Shown piece by piece: positions 29,812 through 39,194 of a stretch of 64,000 nucleotides of DNA. How positions within the stretch are numbered: position 1 is the stretch's first letter; every line of letters starts with the position of its first letter. The position numbers and the translations under genes were made by a program. Source of the DNA: Sphingopyxis sp. PET50 (GTDB taxonomy: Bacteria > Pseudomonadota > Alphaproteobacteria > Sphingomonadales > Sphingomonadaceae). Location: the NCBI RefSeq assembly GCF_025244705.1, contig NZ_CP104207.1, forward strand, positions 310,001 to 374,000. Reading direction: 5' to 3'. The notes beneath the pieces are model-generated. The model was not told the origin of the DNA. It searched no databases and was given only the letters and a program-made list of their open reading frames with translations.

Positions 29812-29887
29812 GTTGTCACGAAAGCGACTCCAAAGAGTCACCCAAATGTCATCGCTCTGGCGTCAGACCGTCACCGAATCACCCTAG
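29812..29887 (+). promoter_or_regulatory. Pho-box-like array and promoter upstream of the secreted lipoprotein gene
   Basis: Six consecutive 11-bp units starting at 29812: GTTGTCA, AGCGACT, AGAGTCA, AATGTCA, TCTGGCG, ACCGTCA, each followed by 4 bases. Four match the PhoB half-site core (G)TCA at strict 11-bp spacing. CCCTAG at 29882-29887 lies at the same distance from the last unit as in front of gspC, and may be the -10. The rest of the 322-bp interval between tRNA-Leu and the ATG at 30001 shows nothing else. Confidence 0.72.
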
Positions 29888-30000
29888 TGGCGGCCTCACC
29901 GGGGGCGTGTCGGGACAATCCCTGCGCATCGGCCGGTGACTTTTCAGCAGGGGCGCCGCTCGACCGTTTTGGGGGCGCACAGCGGATAACGGAGATTTTC

Positions 30001-31563
30001 ATGGCGGCTTTCGCGCGCGTTCGTTTGGTCATGCTCAGCGGCGTGGCCTGTTCAATTCTGGCCGCCTGCGGCGCCGACGGCGTCGCTTCGCCCGGCGAAG
30101 GCGTCATCGTGATCCCGGCGCCGACGCCGACCCCCACGCCGACGCCGACCCCCACGCCGACCCCGACGGGCGTCACCCCGGCGGCGAACTGCCCGACCAT
30201 CGCTGGTGCCGACCAGCTCACCAATCTTGGCACGATCTCGGGTCCCGAAGGCGAGTGGCGCAACTGCGGCTTCCCGGCGCGCTTCAATTCGACCACCGCG
30301 ATCCCCAAGGTTCCGGGCGTCATCTATTCGCTGCCCGGCCGTGTCGACGTCGGCACCGACCAGGGCGCCGCGAGCACCAACACCGTCGTCACGCTGACGA
30401 TCGACCCCGGCGTCACCATCTTCGGCGCAACGGGCGTTTCCTTCCTCGCCGTCAACCGCGGCAACCGCATCGACGCCGTCGGCACACCGACCCAGCCGAT
30501 CATCTTCACTGGCCGCGGCAACGTCGTCGGTTCGGCCAATGACCAGACCTCTCAGCTGTGGGGCGGCGTCGTCCTGCTCGGCCGCGCGCCGATCACCGAC
30601 TGCCTCGCACCGGGCGCCACGCCGGGCACCGTCGCTTGCGAACGCGACACCGAGGGCACGTCGAACGCGCTCTACGGCGGCGCGCAGCCCGCGGACAGTT
30701 CGGGCCGCATGTCCTATGTCCAGATTCGCTATTCGGGCTTCATCCTGTCGGCAGCGGCTGAATTGCAGGGCCTGACCCCGTCGGGCACCGGTTCGGGCAC
30801 CCAGCTCGACCATATCCAGATCCACAACAGCTCGGACGACGGCATCGAAGTGTTCGGCGGCCGCGTCAACATGAAGCATCTGGTGATCACCGGCGCCGAG
30901 GACGATGGTCTCGACACCGACGTCGGCTATCAGGGCAACATCCAATATGTGATCGGCGTGCAGCGCGAAGGCGGCGCGGTCGGCGACTCGATGATGGAAA
31001 TCGACTCGAACGGCAACGAAAACACGACGCCGCGCCAACGGGTCAATCTGTCGAACTTCACCTATATCCACCGCAACAATGCGGCGGGCAACGGCGTGTC
31101 GATCCTCGTCCGCGGCGGTGCCGACTATACTTTCGCCAACGGTCTGATCGTGGCGCCGGGCTTCCGCTGCCTCGGCTTCAACAGCGCGACGACGACGCAG
31201 ACCACCGGTCCCGACGAAGCCGGCCCGCCGAAATTCTTCTCGGTGTCGATGCAGTGCAACGGCTCGCCCTTCCGCGGCACCGACGGTGTGACCGACGCGC
31301 AGGTGCAGGCGATCTTCGAGGCCGGAACGAACAACCGTTCGAACTATGTGCCTTCGCTGACCAACCTGTTCGTCAACGGAGCGACCGAAAGCGGCTTCAC
31401 CGCCTTCGACGCGAAGACGCTGAACGCCTTCTTCGACACGACGGCCTATGTCGGCGCGGTCCGTGACGCCAACGACACCTGGTACCAGGGCTGGACCTGC
31501 AACTCGTCGACCGCGAACTTCGGCAGTGCCAGCGGGCTCTGCAATCGCATTCCGACGACCTGA
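30001..31563 (+). CDS. Secreted lipoprotein with Pro-Thr linker, ElpS-like context
   Basis: 520 aa. Lipoprotein signal (LVMLSGVACSILAACG), a linker of alternating Pro-Thr (encoded by a 6-bp microsatellite at about 30120-30170), and a repetitive Gly/Asn/Asp-rich body that looks like a right-handed beta-helix (TIDPGVTIFGATGVSFLAVN, LDHIQIHNSSDDGIEVFGGR, KHLVITGAEDDGLDTDVG). Paired Cys residues (C-x-GF, NGSPF, GWTCNSS) suggest export. Next to a TonB-dependent receptor and a complete type II secretion system, it recalls the Caulobacter phosphate-starvation lipoprotein ElpS, secreted by that system. This is a comparison of context, not a proven homology. A Pho-box-like array precedes it. Confidence 0.8.
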   Translation: MAAFARVRLVMLSGVACSILAACGADGVASPGEGVIVIPAPTPTPTPTPTPTPTPTGVTPAANCPTIAGADQLTNLGTISGPEGEWRNCGFPARFNSTTAIPKVPGVIYSLPGRVDVGTDQGAASTNTVVTLTIDPGVTIFGATGVSFLAVNRGNRIDAVGTPTQPIIFTGRGNVVGSANDQTSQLWGGVVLLGRAPITDCLAPGATPGTVACERDTEGTSNALYGGAQPADSSGRMSYVQIRYSGFILSAAAELQGLTPSGTGSGTQLDHIQIHNSSDDGIEVFGGRVNMKHLVITGAEDDGLDTDVGYQGNIQYVIGVQREGGAVGDSMMEIDSNGNENTTPRQRVNLSNFTYIHRNNAAGNGVSILVRGGADYTFANGLIVAPGFRCLGFNSATTTQTTGPDEAGPPKFFSVSMQCNGSPFRGTDGVTDAQVQAIFEAGTNNRSNYVPSLTNLFVNGATESGFTAFDAKTLNAFFDTTAYVGAVRDANDTWYQGWTCNSSTANFGSASGLCNRIPTT

Positions 31564-31581
31564 TCGCTCGCGATCCAATTG

Positions 31582-31617
31582 GGGAGCGGGCGGGCCTTCC
31601 ATGGCTGGCCCGCTCCC
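31582..31617 (+). terminator. Strong hairpin between the lipoprotein gene and the receptor gene
   Basis: Stem GGGAGCGGG(C)GGGCC / GGCCCGCTCCC with loop TTCCATGGCT, 18 bp after the lipoprotein stop. There is no long T run, so it may be an attenuator or 3'-end stabiliser letting the lipoprotein mRNA exceed the receptor mRNA. Confidence 0.55.
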
Positions 31618-31646
31618 TTCCTGCATATCCTTGGGGACATTTCATC

Positions 31647-34344
31647 ATGACCAAGCGGTCGATCTTCGCCAGCCTGCTTCTTCTCAGTTCCGCCCTCGTT
31701 GCGCTCGGCGGCGCTCGCCCAGGGCACCGATAGCGATCCCGCTTCCGAAGCGCCGGAGCCTGCCGCCGCCGATGAGCCGGCCTCGCAGGATGAGGAAGAA
31801 GTCGATGTTTCGATTCCCGGCGGCGCCGATGCAGAGATCGTCGTCACCGGCCGCTATACCCCCAATGTCGTCCGCGCGACGCCCGAAGTCGTGTCGGTGC
31901 TCTCGTCGGCCGATATCGCGCGCACCGGCGAAGGCGACATCTCGGGCTCGTTGCAGCGTGTCACCGGCCTGTCGGTCGTCGGCGGCGGCTTCGTCTATGT
32001 CCGCGGCCTCGGCGACCGTTATTCGCTCGCGCTGCTCAACGGCTCGCCGCTGCCCAGTCCCGAACCGCTGAAGCGCGTCGTGCCGCTCGACATCTTCCCG
32101 TCGAACGTCATTGACTCGACGCTGGTCCAGAAAAGCTATTCGGTGAACTTCCCCGGTGAATTCGGCGGCGGCGTGATCAACCTCACGACCAAGGCGACCC
32201 CGCGCGAAAGCTTCCTGACCTTCTCGGGCGGGATCGGCTGGGATAGCGAAACGACGAATGAACTCGGTTATACCTATTATGGCAGCGACACCGACTGGAC
32301 CGGTTTCGATGACGGCACGCGCGACATTCCGCCGCTGCTGAGCGCAGCGCTGGCGAGCGGCAAGCCGATCCTCGAAGGCGCGGACTTCACGCAGGACGAC
32401 CTCGAAGCGATCCAGATGGAACTGGTCAACGCCGAGACGACCCTGCTCCAGCAGAACAACCATATCCCGGTCAACTGGTCGGCGGGCATCACCGGCGGCA
32501 CGACGATCCAGCTGCCGAATGGCGAACTGGGCATCATCGCCACTGCCGGCATCAGCAACAAGTGGCGCACGCGCGACACGCTGCAGCAAAGCTCGGTCGA
32601 ACAGGATCTGTCCGGCGATCCGCAGTCGAGCTTCCAGCGCGTCGTCACCGACAACCGCATCGTCGTCAACGGCCTGCTCGGCTTCGGCCTCGAACTCGGC
32701 GACCACAAGTTCCGCTGGACCAACCTCTATATCCGCGACACGCTGAAACAGGCGCGTCTCGGTCTCGGCAGCGATGCGAACCAGGTCGGCCGCGACATCT
32801 TGCGCCAGGACACCGCCTGGTATGAGCGCCAGCTGATCAACAGCCAGCTGGTGGCCGAATTCGATTTCGATCAGCTCCAGCTCGACCTGCGCGGTGGCTA
32901 TGCCAAGACGCAGCGCGAGGCGCCCTATGAGCGCAGCTTCACCTATGTCCGCACCAACCTGCCGACCGAGCAGGACCCGACCGGCGACAAGTTCGTCAAC
33001 GACCTCGGCGGCAACAAGGGTGATGCGACCATCGCCTTTTCGGATTTGAACGAGGAGCTGTGGTCGGGCGGCGTCGATCTGTCGTATGAGATTGCCCCGC
33101 GCATCACCGCGACCGTGGGTTACGCCTATAGCGACACCCACCGCGTCTCGGTGCGCCGCGCCTTCCAGTTCCGCGCCTCGGGCCTGCCGGTTCCGGTGCA
33201 GCAACTGCGCCCCGATTATCTGCTCTCCGATGCCTCGATCCAGCTTTACGATATCACGCTGGTCGAAACCTCGGCGCAGGACGGCACCGCGGCGTTCGCG
33301 GCCGACCTCACCACCCACGCGGGCTATGCGCAGTTGCAGGCCGAATTGCTGTCGGGCGTGAACATCAACGCCGGCGTCCGTTACGAGGACGGCAAGCAGA
33401 CGGTTGTTCCGATCGACCTGTTCAACACCGGCGGCACCGCGATCGCGGCGACGAACCTGAAGAATGATTATTGGCTACCCGCGGTCACGCTGACCTGGGA
33501 AGTCGCGCCCGACATGCAGCTGCGCGTCAGCGGGTCGAAGACGATCGCGCGCCCGCAGTTCCGCGAACTCGTCGCGCAAATCTACAACGATCCCGAATCG
33601 AACCGCAACTTCCGCGGCAACCCGTCGCTGACCGACAGCGAGCTGTGGAACGCCGAGGCACGGTATGAATGGTATTTCGCCAAGGATCAGCGCCTGACCG
33701 TCGCCGGCTTCTACAAGTCGATCGACCGTCCGATCGAGGCCTATACCTCGCTCACCGATTCGGTCGGCAACACCAGCTATGCCAATGCGCCGAAGGCGAC
33801 GCTCTATGGCGCCGAATTCGAAGTGCAGAAATATATCGCGCTCGACTCCATGTCGGACGCGGCCTTCTGGGCGAGCCGCCGCCTGGTGCTGATTGGCAAC
33901 TATACCTGGACGCAGTCGAAAATTAAGGTCGGCGCGGGTGACACCACCGTCATCAACGGTGTCGAGCTCGATGCGAACAATTTCTTCTTCGACGGCGCGC
34001 CGCTCACCGGCCAGTCGGACCATCTGGTCAACGTCCAGATCGGGCTCGAGGATCAGGACAAATTGTCGCAGCAGACCCTGCTCCTGACTTATGCCAGCCC
34101 GCGCGTGACCAGCCGCGGTCCGTCGGGCCAGCCCGACATCCGGGAAAAGCCGGGCCTCCAGCTCGACTTTGTCGCCCGCCAGGGCTTCGCCGCCTTCGGC
34201 AAGGAAATCGAGCTGAAGTTCGAGGCGCGCAACCTCACGGGGCGGACCTACAAGGAAGTGCAGGAAGCAGGCGACAACAGCATCTTCTTCAACCGCTACA
34301 AGCTCGGCCGCAGCTTCTCGCTGAGCGCGTCGCTGAAGTTCTGA
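31647..34344 (+). CDS. TonB-dependent receptor, frameshift in signal-peptide region
   Basis: Large outer-membrane receptor (about 895 aa). From the ATG at 31647 the frame reads the signal peptide MTKRSIFASLLLLSSALVAL and then hits a stop near 31731. The neighbouring frame resumes ALAQGTDSDPASEAPEPA at about 31712, so one slip lies around 31705-31715. Seen: TonB-box-like EIVVTGRYTPNVVRATPEVV, plug (SLQRVTGLSVVGGGFVYVRG, LGDRYSLALLNGSPLPSPEP), beta-barrel, and the terminal strand KLGRSFSLSASLKF. Cargo unknown. The same operon context as the secreted lipoprotein suggests import of a nutrient released under phosphate limitation. Confidence 0.9.
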
Positions 34345-34356
34345 CGTCGATATTAC

Positions 34357-34476
34357 GCCCCCATAAGGGGAGAGTAGCGAGCCCCGGACTTGATCCGGGG
34401 CGCAGCGGCTGGGATCTATCGGCCTCGCGCAAGGCCGATAGATCCCAGCCAATCCCTCTCCTGAAGGGGAGAGGCT
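34357..34476. repeat. Composite palindromic repeats between receptor and gspC
   Basis: An outer pair (CCCCCATAAGGGGAGAG and CTCTCCTGAAGGGGAGAG), a short hairpin CCCCGGACTTGATCCGGGG, and a central near-perfect palindrome with arms GGCTGGGATCTATCGGCCT and AGGCCGATAGATCCCAGCC at about 34407-34450. Probably a terminator-type stack of mobile repeats. Confidence 0.8.
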
Positions 34477-34504
34477 TTTCGGGCGGTCGCACCGGACTCG
34501 CTCC

Positions 34505-34558
34505 ATTGTCAAAAAACTGTAATCTTCCCGTCAGCTGATTGTCACCGATCGCCCCTAG
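34505..34558 (+). promoter_or_regulatory. Pho-box-like array and promoter upstream of gspC
   Basis: Four consecutive 11-bp units from 34505: ATTGTCA+AAAA, ACTGTAA+TCTT, CCCGTCA+GCTG, ATTGTCA+CCGA, close to the PhoB consensus of two CTGTCAT half-sites at 11-bp spacing. CCCTAG (34553-34558) lies at the same distance from the last GTCA as at 29882-29887. The gspC ATG is 49 bp downstream. Confidence 0.8.
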
Positions 34559-34606
34559 GCGATCTCGCAAGGACGCAATTTCAGGCGGGGGTAAGACGGG
34601 CATTTC

Positions 34607-35490
34607 ATGGCGACGCTGATGTCCCGATCGGCCGTTCGGCTGCCGCGCGGATTGCCCGCATGGCTGCGCGCTCGGCAAGCGGTCGCCGCGCACCTTGTGG
34701 CCGGTGCTGCTCGTCGGTCTGCTCGCGCTTCTCCTCCTGTTCCAGCTCGTGATGCTCGTCTGGACACTGGTCACGCCGCTGGCGCCGCTCGGCGCCTGGC
34801 AGCCGCAGACCGCGGTGATCGCCTCGCCCGCGGAACGCCGCGCGCTTTTCGCCGGCTTCGATCCTTTCTTCCGCACCGGCGGTCAGGGACCGGCGTCGGC
34901 AACGGTGACCGCGCTCGGCCTCACCCTGTTCGGGGTCAACATCAACGAAGCGACGGGCGGCGGATCGGCGATCATCGCGGGCGAGGACGGCGTGCAGTCG
35001 AGCTATGCGGTCGGCGACGAGATCGTCCCAGGCGTGAAGCTCGCCGGGGTCGCCTTCGACCATGTGCTGCTCGACCGGGGCGGCGCGCGCGAAAGCCTGT
35101 TCCTCGACCAGAGCGGCAGCGCCGATACCGCGACGCCGGTCACCCCGCTGCCCGCGCCGACCCCCGAGGTCGGGTCGGCCCCGGCGAATCCCACTGCCGC
35201 CACCGGCGAACTGTCGCTCGGCCGCGCTCAAGAGCGGCGTCGGCTTCGTGCCGCGCAGCGAGAATGGCCGCGTCACCGGCGTCGTCGTCCAGCCGCAGGG
35301 CGATGGGGCGACCTTCCGCGCTGCGGGGCTACGTCCCGGCGACGTCATTCGCGGCATCAATGGCCGCCCGATCGGCTCGGCGGGCGACGCCGCCGCGCTC
35401 GCCAATCAATTCGCACCGGGTGCGCGCCTCTCGCTCGAAGTCGAGCGCGGCGCCGAAGTCGTCCCGATCGCCATTTTCGTCTCGAAGTAG
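34607..35490 (+). CDS. gspC: Type II secretion system protein GspC, two frameshifts
   Basis: Inner-membrane clamp protein linking the secretin GspD to the inner-membrane platform. Pieces in three frames, joined in order: MATLMSRSAVRLPRGLPAWL (from 34607), then after a slip near 34680 the membrane anchor WPVLLVGLLALLLLFQLVM and homology region (VTALGLTLFGVNINEATGGG, AVGDEIVPGVKLAGVAFDHV). After a slip near 35225 comes a PDZ domain (GFVPRSENGRVTGVVVQPQG, GLRPGDVIRGINGRPIGSAG), ending PIAIFVSK with TAG at 35490. All expected domains are present, so sequence errors are likely. It is first gene of the gsp operon, 5 bp before gspD. Confidence 0.85.
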
Positions 35491-35495
35491 GGTAT

Positions 35496-37703
35496 ATGCG
35501 CCTCAAACTGTCCCTGATGCTTGCCGCCGCGCTCGTTTCCGCCACGCCGGGCCCCGCGCTGGCGCAATATACGCTCAACGTCCGCGACGCCGACATCCGC
35601 GCCTTCATCCAGGATGCGGCGCGCATCACCGGGCGGACCTTCGTCATCGACGGGCGCGTCAACGGCAAGGTCTCGGTGGTCACCGACCGCCCGCTGTCGC
35701 GCAGCGAATATTTCGAGATTTTCCTCGCCACCCTGCGCTCGAACGGCCTCGTCGCCGTACCGGGACCGAACGGCGCCTATCGCATCCAGCCGATCGACGG
35801 CGCCGCCGCCCAGCCCGGCCGCATCGGCGGCAAGGGTGCGGCGCAGAACCAGTTCGTGACCGAAATCATCCGCCTGCGCCATATCGACGCCGTCGCGGCG
35901 GTCGAGACACTGCGCCCGCTGGTCAGCCCGCAGGGCTCGCTGACCGCGAACCGCAACGCCAACAGTCTGGTCGTCGCCGACTTCGCCGACAATATCCGCC
36001 GCATCCGTGCCCTTGCGGCGAGCATCGACCGGGACAGCACGACCAGCCAGATCGTCACGCTGAAAAATGCCGGCGCACGCGAGATCGCCGCCGCGTTGCA
36101 GGCGCTGGTGCCCGCGGCGGGTGAGGGCGCGCAGTCGCCCGTCGCGATCGTGCCGATCGACAGCAGCAACGCGATCGCGCTGCGCGGCGACCAGGCGCTC
36201 GTCGCGCGTTTCGTGTCGATGGCGAACGACCTCGACGCCAAGGCGGCGGGCGGCACCGAATTGCGCGTCTACTGGCTGGAGCATGCCAATGCCGAAACGC
36301 TGCTGCCGACGCTGCAGCAACTGATCGGCGGCGGCAGCGATCCGGCGCAGAAGGCGGGGCTGCCACCGGCAACCTCTTCGTCCTCCTCGTCGTCGAGTGG
36401 CGGCGCATCGGCGCCGACGGCGGCCCCGGTCGCCTCCACCCCGACCTCGGTCAGCGGCTCGGGCGGCAGCATTTCGACGCGCGGCCCGGCGATCGTCACC
36501 CGCTACGAAGGCGCCAATGCGATCATCGTCGCGGCCAACAGCGAGGTGCAGCGGATGCTCGGCGAGCTGATCCGTCAGCTCGACAGCCGCCGCGAACAGG
36601 TACTGGTCGAGGCGATCGTCGTCGAGATCGGCGACAGCGCCGCCAAGCAGCTCGGCGTCCAGTTCCTGCTCGGCGGCAAGAATATCCCCTTCGTCGCGAC
36701 GAGCTACAGCAATGCCTCGCCCAACATCCTGACGCTCGGCGGCGCCTATGCCGCAACGCAGCTGGCGCAGGACACGACCACCGTCGATGGCACCACGGTC
36801 GTTACCCAGACATCGAGCGCCTTCGGCAACAGCCTGCAGGAAGCGGCGGCCGCGCAGCTGCTCCAGGCGACCGGCGGCTTTGCCGGCTTTGCGGGCGACA
36901 TCGGCAAGAACACGATTTTCGGGGCTATCATTAATGCGGTGAAGTCGGACACGACGTCGAACCTGCTCGCCACCCCGCATATCGTAACCCTCGACAATCA
37001 GGCGGCAAAATTCCTCGTCGGTCAAGAAGTGCCGATCACCACCGGCGAGGCTTTGAGCGACAATTTCGACAATGCCTTCCGCACCGTCCAGCGCGAGGAG
37101 GTCGGCATCAAGCTGGAGGTCACGCCGCAGGTCAACGGCGCGGGCGAGGTCAAGCTGTTCCTGCGCCAGGAAGTGTCGAGCGTCGCCAGCCCCGTATCGT
37201 CGCGCAATAGCGACCTCATCCTCAACAAGCGGTCGTTCGAAACCGTGCTGACCGTCGACGACGGCGAGATCCTCGCGATCGGGGGCCTGCTCAACGACGA
37301 CGAGCGCAGGACGATCGAGCGCATCCCGCTCTTGAGCGACATCCCGCTGATCGGCGAACTTTTCAAGTCGCGCAGCCGCAGCCGCGCCAAGACCAATCTG
37401 ATGGTCTTCATCCGCCCGACGATCCTGCGCAACCGCGAGGATAATGCCGCGCTCACCGCGCGCCGCTACGGCTATATCCGCGACACGCAGCTCCGCCGCA
37501 ATCCCGACGAGGAGCCCGCGATCGATACGCTGGTGCGCGACTATATGGGCACCACGCCCCCGTCGCCGCCGACCGCCGCCGACATCACCGTCGGTCCGGT
37601 CGACCTGCCGGCGCTGCGCGGTCCCGACGGCACCGTTACGACCACCGACGTGCCGCCCTCGGTCGCCAACGCCCCCGCTCCGCCGCCGGGAGACTATCCG
37701 TGA
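35496..37703 (+). CDS. gspD: Type II secretion system secretin GspD
   Basis: 735 aa. Forms the outer-membrane channel through which folded proteins leave the periplasm. Seen: signal peptide (LMLAAALVSATPGPALA), N0 domain (YTLNVRDADIRAFIQDAARI), N1-N3 domains (about 110-370, with a Ser-rich insertion SSSSSSSSGG), the secretin core (SNLLATPHIVTLDNQAAKFL, VGQEVPITTGE, VGIKLEVTPQVNGAGEVKLF), LTVDDGEILAIGGLLNDDER and RIPLLSDIPLIGELFKS. A C-terminal tail rich in Pro follows. The ATG at 35496 was chosen because upstream codons belong to gspC in another frame. The stop overlaps gspE. Confidence 0.97.
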   Translation: MRLKLSLMLAAALVSATPGPALAQYTLNVRDADIRAFIQDAARITGRTFVIDGRVNGKVSVVTDRPLSRSEYFEIFLATLRSNGLVAVPGPNGAYRIQPIDGAAAQPGRIGGKGAAQNQFVTEIIRLRHIDAVAAVETLRPLVSPQGSLTANRNANSLVVADFADNIRRIRALAASIDRDSTTSQIVTLKNAGAREIAAALQALVPAAGEGAQSPVAIVPIDSSNAIALRGDQALVARFVSMANDLDAKAAGGTELRVYWLEHANAETLLPTLQQLIGGGSDPAQKAGLPPATSSSSSSSSGGASAPTAAPVASTPTSVSGSGGSISTRGPAIVTRYEGANAIIVAANSEVQRMLGELIRQLDSRREQVLVEAIVVEIGDSAAKQLGVQFLLGGKNIPFVATSYSNASPNILTLGGAYAATQLAQDTTTVDGTTVVTQTSSAFGNSLQEAAAAQLLQATGGFAGFAGDIGKNTIFGAIINAVKSDTTSNLLATPHIVTLDNQAAKFLVGQEVPITTGEALSDNFDNAFRTVQREEVGIKLEVTPQVNGAGEVKLFLRQEVSSVASPVSSRNSDLILNKRSFETVLTVDDGEILAIGGLLNDDERRTIERIPLLSDIPLIGELFKSRSRSRAKTNLMVFIRPTILRNREDNAALTARRYGYIRDTQLRRNPDEEPAIDTLVRDYMGTTPPSPPTAADITVGPVDLPALRGPDGTVTTTDVPPSVANAPAPPPGDYP

Positions 37704-39194
37704 CCGAAGACGATCCGATCGCCGCTTCCCCGGCGCCGGTCGACATCCCCTATGGTTTCGCGCGAACGCACGGCGTCGTCATCGCGCCGGGCGAAGGCGG
37801 CGTATGGCTCGCGACCTTGCGCGAGGGCGCCGACCCCGCGGTGCTGATCGAGGTGAAACGCTATCTCGCCGCGCCGCTCAAGGTCGCGGCCGCGACCAAC
37901 GCCGATTTCGACCGTCTGCTTTCCGACCATTATGCCGTCGATGCCTCGGCCGCCGCAATGGCGGGGTCGCTCGACGGCGCCGACCTCGAACTCGGTATCC
38001 CCAGCGCCGAGGATCTGCTCGACAGCGCCGACGATGCGCCCGCGATCCGCCTGATCAACGCGATCATCGCCGAAGCGGTGCGGCAGGGGGTCAGCGATAT
38101 CCATATCGAACCCTATGAAAGCGGCCTTGTCGTGCGGATGCGCACCGACGGCGTGCTGCGCGAACATCTGCGCATGCCGCCGCACGTCGCGCCCGTCGTC
38201 GTCAGCCGCATCAAGGTGATGGCGCGCCTCGACATTGCCGAGCGCCGCATCCCGCAGGACGGCCGCATCGGGCTCACGCTGGCGGGCAAGGCGGTCGACG
38301 TCCGCGTCTCGACCCTGCCCAGCCGCGCCTAGCGAACGCGTCGTGATGCGTATCCTCGACAAGGATGCGGCGGGCATCGACTTCGACGTGCTCGGCCTGA
38401 CGGGCGCCGCCGACCAGATTTTGCGCGAGGCGCTCGCCGAACCGAACGGCATCATCCTCGTCACCGGCCCGACGGGTTCGGGCAAGACGACGACGCTCTA
38501 TGCGGCGCTGAAACAGCTAAACGACGGCCAGCGCAACATCCTGACGGTCGAGGATCCGGTCGAATATGCCGTCGACGGCGTCGGCCAGACGCAGGTGAAC
38601 GCCAAGGTGGGTCTCGACTTTGCGGCGGGCCTCCGCGCGATATTGCGCCAGGACCCCGACGTGGTGATGGTCGGCGAAATCCGCGACCGCGAAACCGCCG
38701 ACATCGCGGTGCAGGCGTCGCTGACGGGTCACCTCGTGCTTTCGACCGTGCATACCAACGACGCCGTCGGTGCGATCACGCGCCTGAAAGACCTGAAGGT
38801 CGAACCCTTTCTGCTGGCCTCGACGCTGCGTGCGGTGCTGGCCCAGCGGCTCGTCCGCAAGCTCTGCGACAATTGCCGCGAGCCGATCCAGGCCGACAAC
38901 AGCGTCGCCGCGATGCTCGGTCTCGACATCGGCACCGTCATCTGGAAGCCGAAGGGCTGCGACCAGTGCGGCGGCACCGGCTTCAAGGGCCGGATCGGCG
39001 TGTTCGAGGCGATCAAGGTCGACGACACCGTGCGCCGCTATATCTACAATGGCGGCGACGAGGCGATGATCGTGAAGCACGCCTTCCTCAAATCGCCGAC
39101 GCTCGCCTCGGCGGCGCGGGCGATGGTCGCCAAGGGGCTGACCACCGCCGAAGAAGCGATCCGCATCGCGCGGCGCGAGGATGTCGATGCCTGA
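37700..39194 (+). CDS. gspE: Type II secretion system ATPase GspE, one frameshift
   Basis: Cytoplasmic ATPase that powers pseudopilus assembly. From a GTG at 37700: N-terminal domain, then DIHIEPYESGLVVRMRTDGV and ARLDIAERRIPQDGRI. Near 38330 an in-frame TAG arises from an extra base (GCC-T-AGC). The next frame continues SERVVMRILDKD, Walker A (ILVTGPTGSGKTTTLYAALK), Asp box, Walker B (PDVVMVGEIRDRETADIAVQ), His box (GHLVLSTVHTNDA) and a CxxC pair (CDNC, CDQC) of the zinc-binding domain. All motifs are intact apart from the slip. It overlaps gspF by 8 bases. Confidence 0.93.

Noticed and set aside
30120..30170. Tandem 6-bp repeat as a possible CRISPR or phase-variation tract
   Set aside because: It encodes a Pro-Thr linker after a lipoprotein signal. 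Its 6-bp unit does not change the frame, and there are no spacers.
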